This document shows positions 6,465 through 15,389 of a stretch of 23,418 nucleotides of DNA, piece after piece. The notes beneath the pieces are model-generated. The model saw only the letters and a list, made by a program, of their open reading frames with translations, searched no databases and had not been told where the DNA came from. The DNA is taken from assembly GCA_900540235.1 (NCBI GenBank), contig UQEY01000030.1, positions 1 to 23,418 on the forward strand. The letters run 5' to 3'. A program made the position numbers and the translations under genes. The stretch comes from an uncultured Eubacteriales bacterium. Its GTDB lineage: Bacteria; Bacillota; Clostridia; Oscillospirales; Acutalibacteraceae. Position 1 is the first letter of the stretch. Each line of letters begins with the position of its first letter.

Positions 6465-7281
6465 CTAAATTTACACGCTCAAAGGTTTCAAGTTCTCCGC
6501 CCCTTGTAGCGTTATATATTTTAATGTTGTGACTGTCGGCATATTCTTTTGCACATTTGTATCCTACTCTCATACGGATAGGGTTACTCATTGCGTTTTT
6601 GTCAACAAAGCCGCTTTCAACAATATGGCTTTTTGAACCTTTGGGATAACTGCAATCACAGCCGACCAAATAGATTTCTTTAAAGCCCATATAAACGGCA
6701 ATTTCTATAAGAGAATAGGTGATTGAATATCCGTCATAAACTATATTGTAGGCATTATCGCTGAATTTTGCATTGTATTCACCAAGCTTTCCGTTAAACA
6801 GATGATAATTACCGTTATACGGGAAGGTAATAAAACTGCTTGGGACATTGTAATGCTGTAATAACTCGTCCGAGCAAAAGGCAGTTTTAATAGGTGCTTT
6901 TTTTATTTCTTCTTCCATAGCACCGTATACATCCTTGTCCTGAATACCGTAAAATGTAGGTCTAAAGGAAGTTTTATCAAAAAGCTTTATAATTGAATTC
7001 ATACCAAATGTGTATTCGTTTTTTAAGCTTTCGAGGTCGTCTATTGTGAGTGACGGACCTGTTGCAATAATAAAACAACGCTTGCCGTTATATTTGTTTT
7101 CAAATTCTTTCAGTCTTGAAAATTCAGGGTCGTCAAAACCGTTTGCTCTTTTTTGAATATTTTTTTCTGTTTCTTTCTGTTGTTTATATAATCTTATTTT
7201 CCAATATATAAGCCTTGTTTTTTCATATAACTTATGCCCTTCAAAAGGCTTTAGCATTTTGTCTTTTGTTTCTTTATTCAT
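6436..7281 (-). CDS. GT42/DUF115-like (sialyltransferase-like) protein
   Basis: A 281-residue soluble protein. After a basic helical N-terminus (1-65) come CFIIATGPSLTIDDL (69-83), a Rossmann-like nucleotide-binding start, GMNSIIKL, a middle DGYSITYSLIEIAVYMGF, GFKEIYLVGCDCSY (199-212) and NATRGGELETFERV (257-270). The same arrangement is found in DUF115 proteins and in the bacterial GT42 sialyltransferases such as Campylobacter Cst-I/II (GNGPSL and GYKEIYLSGIDFY). GT42 uses CMP-sialic acid, and DUF115 motility accessory factors act on flagellin with CMP-nonulosonic acids. With a CMP-sugar synthetase two genes downstream, a CMP-keto-sugar transferase is a good hypothesis. It overlaps the GT4 gene by 8 bases. 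Homology is by motif only, and non-transferase DUF115 functions exist. Confidence 0.72.
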   Translation of the reverse strand: MNKETKDKMLKPFEGHKLYEKTRLIYWKIRLYKQQKETEKNIQKRANGFDDPEFSRLKEFENKYNGKRCFIIATGPSLTIDDLESLKNEYTFGMNSIIKLFDKTSFRPTFYGIQDKDVYGAMEEEIKKAPIKTAFCSDELLQHYNVPSSFITFPYNGNYHLFNGKLGEYNAKFSDNAYNIVYDGYSITYSLIEIAVYMGFKEIYLVGCDCSYPKGSKSHIVESGFVDKNAMSNPIRMRVGYKCAKEYADSHNIKIYNATRGGELETFERVNLDEVLQKNNE

Positions 7282-8368
7282 TAAATTTTATCCCTTTTTC
7301 TTTCAAAAACTGCCCTGCCTTGTATTCGGTGGATAAAGTTCGTCTGTAGTTCATACAATTATTTATATATTCTTTTCTTTGCGATATCTCAAACAAATCG
7401 TCTTCGTCCCAGTTGTCGCTGACTATTCCGAGTTTTTCGCTTTTTATATATGTTGAACAATAAGGGACAGCAGTTGTTATAACAGGTGTCGCAAGTGAAA
7501 TAGATTCTACTATTGATACCATATTCAAATCACTTTGAGTGTAAACAAGCATTGCTTTTGATTTAGCAAGTATTTTTATAAGTTCATCATGACTGAGCTT
7601 TCCGGTAAAAATAATATTTTTCTCGGCACCGAGTTTTTTTGAAAGGTCAACTAAGTTTTCTTTTTCATCTCCGTCGCCCATAATGTAAAGCTTAGCGCTG
7701 CTGTCATATTTTTTTAAATAATTTGCAAATGCCGATATCGATTTGTCAATCTGCTTCCTTTTTATAAGCTGAGAACTGATTGCAAATTGATTTTCTTTTT
7801 CAGTTTCAGGAATAAATTTTTTAGTGTTAACTCCGTGGTCAATAATTTCATCGCTTACATTTTTGCAATATTTAGATATGAACTTTTTTGCCTGTTCACT
7901 TCTTGCGACAATTAAAGCTTTTCTGAAAAACATTTTAGCGATAATGCCATACCAAATCTTTGAAGCATATCCGTGCATAATGCGGTTGTGCTTGCCAAGC
8001 TCTTGCCATACAATCAAATTTTTGTAAGAATGAACTGCGAGTGAAAGTGAATTGAGCGAAAAAACTTCACTTGTAATAATTAAATCAAAATTGCCGCCTT
8101 TTGCAATTTTTTTTGTTTCAGGGCAAAAGGGAAGTGTGTGCGGCGGAAAAAGCTTTGTACACTTCGTTTTCATCCACACTACATTAAACGGATACTTTTC
8201 ATTTTGAACAGGCTTGTATAAATCTGACGCTGCCAAGGTGATGTCACAGCCTTTTTCCTTAAACGCAAGGCAAAGGTCATAAATCATAGTGTCCTTAATT
8301 GTATTAACTTTTTTTATATTCCTATTTTCATTTGTGTAAAGAATAGGGTTAACAATTAATACTTTCAT
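7274..8368 (-). CDS. GT4-like glycosyltransferase
   Basis: A 364-residue protein of GT-B fold. Its N-terminal acceptor half begins MKVLIVNPILYTNE; the C-terminal donor half has HGVNTKKF (178-185), a short SQLIKRK loop, YIMGDGDEKENL (228-239) and NMVSIVESISLATPVI (282-297), where the usual EX7E pair is Asp280 and Glu288. It has no membrane helix and should act at the inner face of the membrane, adding one sugar to the lipid-linked unit. The donor sugar cannot be told from the sequence. Ribosome site AGGAG, 5 bases before ATG; it overlaps the end of the previous gene by 20 bases and the next by 8. Confidence 0.88.
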   Translation of the reverse strand: MKVLIVNPILYTNENRNIKKVNTIKDTMIYDLCLAFKEKGCDITLAASDLYKPVQNEKYPFNVVWMKTKCTKLFPPHTLPFCPETKKIAKGGNFDLIITSEVFSLNSLSLAVHSYKNLIVWQELGKHNRIMHGYASKIWYGIIAKMFFRKALIVARSEQAKKFISKYCKNVSDEIIDHGVNTKKFIPETEKENQFAISSQLIKRKQIDKSISAFANYLKKYDSSAKLYIMGDGDEKENLVDLSKKLGAEKNIIFTGKLSHDELIKILAKSKAMLVYTQSDLNMVSIVESISLATPVITTAVPYCSTYIKSEKLGIVSDNWDEDDLFEISQRKEYINNCMNYRRTLSTEYKAGQFLKEKGIKFNE

Positions 8369-9590
8369 TTTTCTCCTGCTTTACTAAATTGCCGTAAATC
8401 TTGTTAAATTTATAGTCCATAGTCAAAACCGAGTTTGCATAGTCATAGCCGTTTTGACCGAGTTCAACTCTTAAATCATAATTTTCAATTATTTTTGCCA
8501 AATCGCTTGCAAATTCGTTGATGATTTCCTCTTTTGATTGATTGACATTAACGAAAATACCGCATTTGTGCTTATCCAAATCTCTTGAAATACTTTGCTT
8601 GAGCGCAACGATAGGAAGTTTATTTGCCATTGCTTCAACAAAAACGGCGCCGCTGCTGTCCCTAAGCGTCGGGTGAACAAATGCGTCCGCATTTTTGTAA
8701 ATGTCTGCAATTTCGGTATAATCGACCTTGCCTTTAAGCGTGACTAAATCGTTTATGCCGTATTCGTCAATCTTTCTCTGAGCCTGTTCTTCAAGCTCGC
8801 CTTCGCCGTAAAGAGAAATATGAAACTTTTTATCTGTTTTGATATTTTTGATTACATCAATTAAAAGCATAATGCCTTTAAGCTCAATTATTCTTCCGAG
8901 ATATATGATTTCAACTTCGTCCTTATTTTCGTGGTGAATGTCAAGGTTTTGCATATCCTTGCTTATTGCAATGTCACAAAGCTTTTCGCAATTAATGTGC
9001 GCCGCTGTTTCAATCGCATTTTTCGTTTCGTCATTAACGGCATAAACTTTGTCAAAAGCATTGATTTGCTTTTTATAAAAGTTAAATTTTGAAAAGGCTT
9101 TGTTAACGCTGTTTCTGAAATTTTCATAAAGCTTGTTGCTGTTATAATATGAGCGCAGAGCAGGCGCAGTCGTTTGACCTCCGCCTACAGGACCGAAGAT
9201 AGTGTAAGCGTCCTTAATTTTATACATTCGTCCCGTAATTCTGTAATTACCCATAGAAATATGATGAATTACATCAAATTTAATACCGCTGTTTTTTGCC
9301 CAATTATATGCAACTTTTTGCCATAAAATATAGTATGCGTGGTGAAAAGCCGAGTGCTTCTCTCTAAACCAGTCAAGGGCTTTAGGAACTTCAACAATTA
9401 TAAGTTTGACATTTTTCAAGCCGAATTCTTCAATTCCTTTTCTTGTGTCATCCTCATTGTATGTGCGGGTCAAGATGTAAATGGTGCTGTTTGGTAATTT
9501 TTGACTCAATGTTAATACCCAATTCCATCCGACTGCGTTTTCCGAGCCTTTGTATGGGTTAATGCTGTATGCAGATAAAAGAATGTTCAT
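8349..9590 (-). CDS. GT4 glycosyltransferase with GPVGGG motif
   Basis: A GT-B protein of 413 residues. N-terminal half: MNILLSAYSINPYKGSE, then FDVIHHISMGNYR and IFGPVGGGQTTAPALR, a signature of one GT4 branch. C-terminal half: IIYLGRIIELKGI, LYGEGELEEQAQ, HPTLRDSSGAVFVEAMANK with Asp/Glu in the EX7E position. I start it at the ATG at 9590 (AGAGG eight bases upstream, 13 bases after the radical SAM stop) and not at 9635, which would overlap that gene and add a basic tail foreign to the family. It should add a sugar to the repeat unit; donor unknown. Confidence 0.9.
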   Translation of the reverse strand: MNILLSAYSINPYKGSENAVGWNWVLTLSQKLPNSTIYILTRTYNEDDTRKGIEEFGLKNVKLIIVEVPKALDWFREKHSAFHHAYYILWQKVAYNWAKNSGIKFDVIHHISMGNYRITGRMYKIKDAYTIFGPVGGGQTTAPALRSYYNSNKLYENFRNSVNKAFSKFNFYKKQINAFDKVYAVNDETKNAIETAAHINCEKLCDIAISKDMQNLDIHHENKDEVEIIYLGRIIELKGIMLLIDVIKNIKTDKKFHISLYGEGELEEQAQRKIDEYGINDLVTLKGKVDYTEIADIYKNADAFVHPTLRDSSGAVFVEAMANKLPIVALKQSISRDLDKHKCGIFVNVNQSKEEIINEFASDLAKIIENYDLRVELGQNGYDYANSVLTMDYKFNKIYGNLVKQEKNESINC

Positions 9591-9603
9591 CCGTTTTCCT
9601 CTT

Positions 9604-10770
9604 TTAGCTAAGTTGCTTTGCAATGTCTGCGTCAACTATTTCTTCGCCTGTTTTGTTTTTAAGCTGCTCTCTCGATTTGTCTGAAAGACCGTCGTTAATA
9701 ACGGCGTTCATATCGCAGGTTGAAAGCTTGTCAAGTTCTTCTTTGCTCACTTTACCGTCACGATAGTCACGACAAATCTTGTTTTCATACATTGAATATT
9801 TGTTTTCTTTGAAAAATCTTAAAAACTTGTGCTTAATAACCCAGGCAGCAGGCACCCAAATATATTTGTGCATGGCAGGGGAAACAGAGCCAATCATCCA
9901 GCACTGCCTGTCACAGTGGCGAACCTTTTCCCTTACTTTGTCTGCCTGCTTGCTGTTCCAAAGGGTATCCCAATCACTCTCGTTAAGGTTACCCATAACT
10001 TCTTTTTCTTTAGTACCGTTGCAAGGCATAACATCGCCGTATGGGTCAATGAAAAATGTATCAAATGCCATATCGCAAGGAAGAATCCTTTTTTGACCGT
10101 ATATGTAATTAATTAATCCGTGGTTAAAATACGCTCTAAACCATTTTTTAGGCGAGTTAGATTTGAGAAGCTCGTTAATAAGGCCCTCAAACTCTTTTGC
10201 AACCATCGGTCTGTCTTTAATAATATTTTTTGCTTCAACAAAATAAAATGAATTGTGAAGTGAGGCAGTTGCAAATTCCATATTCATTTTATCGCTGAGT
10301 TTATAAAGCTCGACAAGGTCCTTTGCGTTTTCGTCCTGAACTGTCATACCGAAGCCGACATCGGGATGATTCATCTCAACAAGCTTTTTCAGCGTGGTAT
10401 ATCCACGGTTAAAGCCGTCGTCAAGACCTCTTATTTTATTGTTGGTTTCCTCCAAACCTTCAATGGAAATACGAATACCTACATTAGGGAATTCCTCGCA
10501 AAGCTTGATTATTCTGTCCGTAAAAAAGCCGTTTGTTGAAATAACAATTCTGTCACTCTTTTTGTAAAGTTCTCTTACAATGTCGCTCAAATCTTCACGA
10601 ATGAACGGCTCACCGCCCGTTATGTTTGTAAAATACATCGGCGGAAGCTTCTTAATTGTTTCAACCGTAAGTTCTTCTTCAGGCTTTGACGGCTTTTTAT
10701 ATCTGTTGCACATATTGCACCTTGCGTTGCAACGATATGTAACTATTACTGTTCCGTTAAGTTTTTTCAT
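9604..10770 (-). CDS. Radical SAM protein with SPASM-like C-terminal cluster motif
   Basis: A 388-residue radical S-adenosylmethionine enzyme. CNARCNMC at residues 14-21 gives the three ligands of the catalytic [4Fe-4S] cluster, GGEPF (52-56) binds SAM, and ISTNG (77-81) and ISIEG (101-105) are core barrel strands. The C-terminal part has Cys232 and Cys250 in an LPCD...IDPYGDVMPCNG pattern, and Cys286 and Cys290, as in SPASM/twitch domains that bind auxiliary clusters. SPASM enzymes mature peptides, activate sulfatases or dehydrogenate sugars. No precursor peptide or sulfatase is encoded nearby, so an action on a sugar or lipid-linked intermediate is the simplest guess. It is placed between GT4 genes, with a gap of 17 bases from the one before. 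Substrate unknown. Confidence 0.9.
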   Translation of the reverse strand: MKKLNGTVIVTYRCNARCNMCNRYKKPSKPEEELTVETIKKLPPMYFTNITGGEPFIREDLSDIVRELYKKSDRIVISTNGFFTDRIIKLCEEFPNVGIRISIEGLEETNNKIRGLDDGFNRGYTTLKKLVEMNHPDVGFGMTVQDENAKDLVELYKLSDKMNMEFATASLHNSFYFVEAKNIIKDRPMVAKEFEGLINELLKSNSPKKWFRAYFNHGLINYIYGQKRILPCDMAFDTFFIDPYGDVMPCNGTKEKEVMGNLNESDWDTLWNSKQADKVREKVRHCDRQCWMIGSVSPAMHKYIWVPAAWVIKHKFLRFFKENKYSMYENKICRDYRDGKVSKEELDKLSTCDMNAVINDGLSDKSREQLKNKTGEEIVDADIAKQLS

Positions 10771-10787
10771 CCCAAATTCCCCATATA

Positions 10788-11975
10788 TCAGTTTTTATAT
10801 ATTGTTAAAAGCTTTTGTGTGTATGCTTCAACATCGTCAAATTTTTTTGCTTTGCAGTTTTTCTCCATCCGGCATAAAAGTGCTTCGTTATCAAGCTTTT
10901 TAATAGCTTCTTCAAGCGCTTTGCTGTCAGACGGTGCTACAAGAAAGCCTGTTTTTCCATCGTCAATAAGTTCCGGTATGCCGCCGATGTTTGAAGCAAT
11001 TACCGGTGTGCCGTACATAATGCTTTCCATAATTGAGAACGGACAGTTTTCATACCAAATACTTGGATAAACTGTGCACTTTGCTTTTCTGATAAGCATT
11101 TCAAGTTCTTCGCCCGATTTAAAGCCGATGTTTTCCAAATTGTCGGCTTTGTTAACCTTATCTTCAATCGGACCACAGCCGGCGCAAATGAATTTTGTGC
11201 CTTTTGCGTTTATCAATGTGTCAATTCCTTTTTCTTCGGCAAATCTGCCAAAGTAAAGAACATAATCTTCTTTTTTTGTATCTTTACTGTCAACGCTTTC
11301 AATAAAATTGTGAAGCGTGGTTGTTTTCTTTTTAAAAAGCGGGTTGGTGTCAAGCTTTGACTTGATAAAATCGCTGCAACAAATTATGTTGTCAATTCTG
11401 TCATAAATATTATTTTTGTTATAAATCTCGGCTTCAAGTGTGCCGAGAAAAGATTTAAGAAAAGAGGAGTGAATACATCTGCCTTTTGTACAGCTTTTAA
11501 AACCGTCGGTAATGCATTTTTCACAAGGAGTATTTGTATGTATATCCATCATCATATGATTAGGGCACACAAGCTGGTAATCGTGTGAAGTGTAAACAAG
11601 CTTAACTCGCTTTTTGCTTATTTTGTCATAATCTTTTACCGCATAAATAATGCTTGGAGTAAGCTGAAAATTGAAATTATTTAGATGAACCACATCCGGC
11701 TCGAAATTTTCAAGCACCTTAAGCATCTTAACTCTTGCTTCTTTTGAATAAATCGTTTTAACAGACAGTTTAAGCTTTTTTAGCGCATTTGAATTATGAA
11801 AATCCATAGTTTCGGTGTAAAGGTTAAGCGAATTTGAAACGCATCTGTCAGGATGCTGCATACCGAAATATTCAACCTCGTTGCCGAGCTTTGTTAAATA
11901 CTCGCCGAGTTTAAACATATATGTTTCCGACCCTCCGTTAGGGTAGAGAAATTTGTTAACCATTAAAATTTTCAT
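10788..11975 (-). CDS. GT4 glycosyltransferase with four-Cys insertion
   Basis: A 395-residue GT-B enzyme. It opens MKILMVNKFLYPNGGSETYM, has HDYQLVCPNHMMM followed by a Cys-rich stretch (CEKC, then CTKGRC), then VLYFGRFAEEKGID, AGCGPIEDKV and YENCPFSIMESIMYGTP, where EX7E is intact. The HDYxxxCPN plus Cys pairs occur in a subgroup of EPS/capsule glycosyltransferases and may hold a structural metal. I start it at the ATG at 11975 (GGTG upstream, 10 bases after the preceding gene); an in-frame ATG at 12005 would overlap that gene by 20 bases. Donor sugar unknown. Confidence 0.9.
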   Translation of the reverse strand: MKILMVNKFLYPNGGSETYMFKLGEYLTKLGNEVEYFGMQHPDRCVSNSLNLYTETMDFHNSNALKKLKLSVKTIYSKEARVKMLKVLENFEPDVVHLNNFNFQLTPSIIYAVKDYDKISKKRVKLVYTSHDYQLVCPNHMMMDIHTNTPCEKCITDGFKSCTKGRCIHSSFLKSFLGTLEAEIYNKNNIYDRIDNIICCSDFIKSKLDTNPLFKKKTTTLHNFIESVDSKDTKKEDYVLYFGRFAEEKGIDTLINAKGTKFICAGCGPIEDKVNKADNLENIGFKSGEELEMLIRKAKCTVYPSIWYENCPFSIMESIMYGTPVIASNIGGIPELIDDGKTGFLVAPSDSKALEEAIKKLDNEALLCRMEKNCKAKKFDDVEAYTQKLLTIYKN

Positions 11976-11985
11976 AATTTCACCA

Positions 11986-13104
11986 TTATTTTTTGTAAAG
12001 TTCAAGCGTTTGCTCTACTACACTGTTCCAGTTATATTTAGCACAAATAAAGTCGCTCGCTTTTTCTTTGTATTTCTTTACTTCGTTTTCATTTTTGAGC
12101 GCAAATTCAAGTTTGTTTTTTAAATCTTTAATATCGCTTTTTTTAAAATAAATTGCATTTTCCTCGCACACTTCGGTGCATTCCGCAATATCCGAAGTGA
12201 TACAGCAGTTGCCGTAACTCATAGCCTCAAGCAAGCTTAACGGCATACCCTCAAGGTCGCTTGGAAGAACATAGATATAAGCATTTGAGTAAAGTTCTTC
12301 AAGCACTTCACCCTGAACAAAATCTGTAAAAATAATGTTGTTGTTTCCACTTGCAAGCTGCTTAACTTCATTAACATATTCGCTCGTGTGACTTGCGCCG
12401 CCTGCAATAACAAGCTTTTTGCCGCAGTCAAGTTCATTATATGCTTTGATTAAATAGTGTATTCCTTTTTCAGGCACAATTCTGCCAAGGAAAAGGATAT
12501 AGCCGTCTTTTTTTAAGCCGTAAAGCTTCTTTATTTCTTCGTCAGACTTAATCACCGGCTTGTCCACTGCGTTTGGAATATAAACCGTATCTCTGTCGTA
12601 TGTATCTTTAAAATACTTTTGTACATTTTTTGAAAGCACGATTACTTCGTTTGCATATTTTGCAGCGTTCTTTTCACCGTATTTTAAAAATTTGGTTGCA
12701 AAGCCGCCCCATTTCGACCTCTGCCAGTCAAGACCGTGAATGGTAACAATAACCTTTTTGCCGAAAATTTTTGGCAAAAAAGACATGGAAGCAGGACCCT
12801 CGGCGTGAATGTGAACCACATCGCACTTTGAAAAACTAACCCTAATTGCCGAAAGAATACTGTAAACAATAGCGTTTAAAGAACTGTTTTGAAATGTGAA
12901 AACGGTTTTAATCTTAACTTTTGAAAGTTTATCTTTGCCGCTTTCGCTGTCAAATTCACTCCCCGACACATGATGCCCTTTTCTGTTATAAACGGTGACA
13001 TCATACCCTTTTTCAGCCATACGGCTTGCAAGGTTTTCAACAACTATTTCAACTCCGCCCTCACGGGAGGGTATTCTTTTGTGACCGAACATTGCAATTT
13101 TCAT
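11986..13104 (-). CDS. GT4 glycosyltransferase, rhamnosyltransferase-like N-terminus
   Basis: A 372-residue GT-B protein. The N-terminus MKIAMFGHKRIPSREGGVEI resembles the DUF1972-type opening of WchF/Cps2T-like proteins, some of which are rhamnosyltransferases. Further: TIHGLDWQRSKWG, PNAVDKP, ILFLGRIVPEKGIHYLI, and LEGMPLSLLEAMSYG with EX7E intact. Being first among the glycosyltransferases after the initiating enzyme, it is a candidate for adding the second sugar, which matches the known role of WchF-type enzymes. No dTDP-rhamnose genes are in the window, so the rhamnose assignment is only a possibility. GGAAACG ribosome site before ATG; 15 bases after the phosphoglycosyltransferase gene. 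Confidence 0.9.
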   Translation of the reverse strand: MKIAMFGHKRIPSREGGVEIVVENLASRMAEKGYDVTVYNRKGHHVSGSEFDSESGKDKLSKVKIKTVFTFQNSSLNAIVYSILSAIRVSFSKCDVVHIHAEGPASMSFLPKIFGKKVIVTIHGLDWQRSKWGGFATKFLKYGEKNAAKYANEVIVLSKNVQKYFKDTYDRDTVYIPNAVDKPVIKSDEEIKKLYGLKKDGYILFLGRIVPEKGIHYLIKAYNELDCGKKLVIAGGASHTSEYVNEVKQLASGNNNIIFTDFVQGEVLEELYSNAYIYVLPSDLEGMPLSLLEAMSYGNCCITSDIAECTEVCEENAIYFKKSDIKDLKNKLEFALKNENEVKKYKEKASDFICAKYNWNSVVEQTLELYKK

Positions 13105-13119
13105 ATCGTTTCCAATCTG

Positions 13120-14580
13120 CTATTCCGCACCCTTGTGGGTGAGAACAACGCCTACGGTTTTGAAAAGTATTTGAATATCAAGCATAGGCGACCATTCGTC
13201 AATATATTCGCAGTCAAGCTTAACTACTTCTTCAAAATCTTGAATGTCCGACCTGCCTGAAACCTGCCATTTGCCGGTAATTCCCGGTTTCATTGAAAGA
13301 CGCCTTTTGTGGTGGCTCTCATATTTTTCAAATTCATCAACGGTAGGGGGTCTTGTGCCCACCAAACTCATATCACCTTTAAGAACATTCCAAAACTGCG
13401 GAAGCTCATCAATACTTGTTTTTCTGATGAATTTGCCTACTTTTGTAATTCTTGGGTCATTGTCCATTTTAAACATATGACCGTCCATTTTGTTTTGCTC
13501 CATAAGAGCTTTTTTTCGCTCCTCCGCATCCTTATACATTGAGCGAATTTTGTAAATATTAAATATTCTGCCGTTTTTGCCGACTCTCTGCTGTTTAAAA
13601 ATAAGCGGCCCCGGTGATTCTATTTTCAGCGGAATTGCAACAAGAAGAATAATCGGAAGCGATAAGAGTGAACCGACCAAACCGCCCAAAATGTCAATAA
13701 CTCTTTTAAGAGCAAGTTTACTTTGGCTAATAACAGTCGGTGCAAGCTGAGCCATAGGGTATTCAGACTCAACAACGCAGTTAATATTGTTATACTTACT
13801 GTCGGCAAGAAGATTTTCAAGAGTAGGAATATTAATGTTAACCGTAACGCCCATATCCTCAAGTTCTTCAATAAGTTCACTTGCATTTGGGAGCATACTC
13901 ATATTTTCAACATTTATGTAAATTTCGTCAAGGCTTGCCGTTCTTATCCAGCCGATTATGCTTTCAATATTAGCAACAACAGGAATGCCGCAAACATCAA
14001 ATACAGGCGTGTTGTTTTCAAGAATAAAACCGCTGTCATTAAAACTTGCGTCAATAAGTGCGACTGCAGTAATGTTTTTAGTCCAGTTTTCTTTAAGCTT
14101 AGGTATAAATTCATTTGCACGCTCGTAAGTTGAAATAACACCGACTCTTGTGGCAAATTTGCTTTTTGAAATGCGTTTTCTCATAACACGCTTAAAGAAA
14201 TATCTTCCTACAAGCGAAAAGGCAACATAATAAGCAAAAGAAGAAATAAAAAGGTAACGAGAGTCAATAAGCGGGTTCTTTGTTAAAATAAGCAGTGCGC
14301 CGAAAAGACCGTATGTCAAAAAACAGTTTCTCAGCGTACTGATAAATTCCGAACCTCTGTTTCTTGTCGATAAGTCAAGAGAAGATGAGAAAAACAGCGA
14401 CACTGTAACCGTAGACAATGCTAAAATGATGCAATACTCAATTCTGTCATTTTGCGTGTGCGGGTCAATTCTCGGGATAATTATGCCAAAGATAAGAAAT
14501 GTAGCGCAGTGCGAAAGAATAAGTGCTATTAAATTTATTGCGAATTCAAGTTTCTGCTGAAACCGCCGTTGACTGTTCAT
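13120..14580 (-). CDS. Polyprenyl phosphate sugar-1-phosphate transferase (WbaP/CpsE-like)
   Basis: A 486-residue polyprenol-phosphate phosphoglycosyltransferase that starts the repeat unit by moving a hexose-1-phosphate from a UDP-sugar to undecaprenyl phosphate. The first 130 residues hold four membrane helices; residues about 130-270 form a soluble Rossmann-like (CoA-binding-type) domain; near 285-310 lies the membrane helix of the catalytic domain, followed by SPGPLIFKQQRVGKNGRIF, YKIRSM, then TSIDELPQFWNVLKGDMSLV, GTRPP, and PGITGKWQVSGRS, all standard Bac_transf motifs. Ribosome site AGGAAG. It lies 27 bases after cpsD. The sugar (glucose or galactose) is not determinable. Confidence 0.95.
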   Translation of the reverse strand: MNSQRRFQQKLEFAINLIALILSHCATFLIFGIIIPRIDPHTQNDRIEYCIILALSTVTVSLFFSSSLDLSTRNRGSEFISTLRNCFLTYGLFGALLILTKNPLIDSRYLFISSFAYYVAFSLVGRYFFKRVMRKRISKSKFATRVGVISTYERANEFIPKLKENWTKNITAVALIDASFNDSGFILENNTPVFDVCGIPVVANIESIIGWIRTASLDEIYINVENMSMLPNASELIEELEDMGVTVNINIPTLENLLADSKYNNINCVVESEYPMAQLAPTVISQSKLALKRVIDILGGLVGSLLSLPIILLVAIPLKIESPGPLIFKQQRVGKNGRIFNIYKIRSMYKDAEERKKALMEQNKMDGHMFKMDNDPRITKVGKFIRKTSIDELPQFWNVLKGDMSLVGTRPPTVDEFEKYESHHKRRLSMKPGITGKWQVSGRSDIQDFEEVVKLDCEYIDEWSPMLDIQILFKTVGVVLTHKGAE

Positions 14581-14607
14581 CCTAAAACTTCCTGACTTAG
14601 TTTATTT

Positions 14608-15387
14608 TTATTTGTAAGTGTAATTGTAGTTATAGTTGTAGTTGTAGTAGCCGTACTTTGATTTGTATCCACGGTATTTGCCGTAGCTGTAATACTTCAT
14701 ACCGTTTGTTTCCATAGCGTCGTTAAGCACGAAACCGACGATATTTGCACCGAGCGATTGAAGTGCGTCAACAGCTCTTTTTGTACTTTGAGTATCTGTT
14801 ACACCTGATTTTATTACCATAATATAGCCGGTACTCTTTGTTGCAAAAGCGGTAGGGTCGGTAACAAGATTTACAGGCGGTGTGTCAATAAACACACAAT
14901 CGTAATGCTGCTTAACAAAAGCCAAAAGCTTATCTGTTCTCTCACTTGCCAAAAGTTCAGACGGGTTTGGCGGAATTTTACCTGCGGTGAGAAGCGAAAG
15001 GTTTTCAATTTCTGTTTTTGACACCGTGATACTGTCCGTAAGGCCTGCAAGTATTTCCGAAAGACCGTTTTTAACCGGAATCGAGAAAAGTCTGTGCAAA
15101 GTAGGATTACGCATATCGGAATCGATTAAAAGCGTTTTCTTGCCCATTTGAGCAAATGAAACAGCCATATTAACAGAGTTTATAGATTTGCCGTTGTTGG
15201 CAGTAGGACTTGTTACAACGAATACCGGACATTCGTCACCTTGCTGAGAAAAGAGGAGGTTTGTACGAATTGAACTGTACGCCTCTTTAACCACAAAAGG
15301 AGAAGCTTGGCAGAGTATTTTTTTCTGGTCGTCTTTTGTAAAATGTGATGCTTTGTTTTCGTTCTTTTTTTTCATACCGAGTGCCAT
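14608..15387 (-). CDS. cpsD: CpsD/CapB-type tyrosine kinase (BY-kinase)
   Basis: A 259-residue cytoplasmic bacterial tyrosine kinase that works with the membrane protein CpsC to control polymer length and export. Motifs: EAYSSIRTNL (35-44, oligomer contact), Walker A SPTANNGKS (60-68), Walker A' LLIDSDMRNP (87-95), Walker B VFIDTPP (165-171), and a Tyr-rich tail from about residue 231 with 13 tyrosines, the autophosphorylation cluster. Part of the tail is an Asn-Tyr repeat, coded by a short six-base tandem repeat. It lies 2 bases after cpsC with AAGGAG before ATG. The matching phosphatase (CpsB) is not in the operon. Confidence 0.94.
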   Translation of the reverse strand: MALGMKKKNENKASHFTKDDQKKILCQASPFVVKEAYSSIRTNLLFSQQGDECPVFVVTSPTANNGKSINSVNMAVSFAQMGKKTLLIDSDMRNPTLHRLFSIPVKNGLSEILAGLTDSITVSKTEIENLSLLTAGKIPPNPSELLASERTDKLLAFVKQHYDCVFIDTPPVNLVTDPTAFATKSTGYIMVIKSGVTDTQSTKRAVDALQSLGANIVGFVLNDAMETNGMKYYSYGKYRGYKSKYGYYNYNYNYNYTYK

Positions 15388-15389
15388 AA

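Noticed and set aside
9604..10770. Radical SAM gene as part of a RiPP (modified peptide) cluster
   Set aside because: I found no short precursor-like frame with a ribosome site, no peptidase and no dedicated transporter near it.
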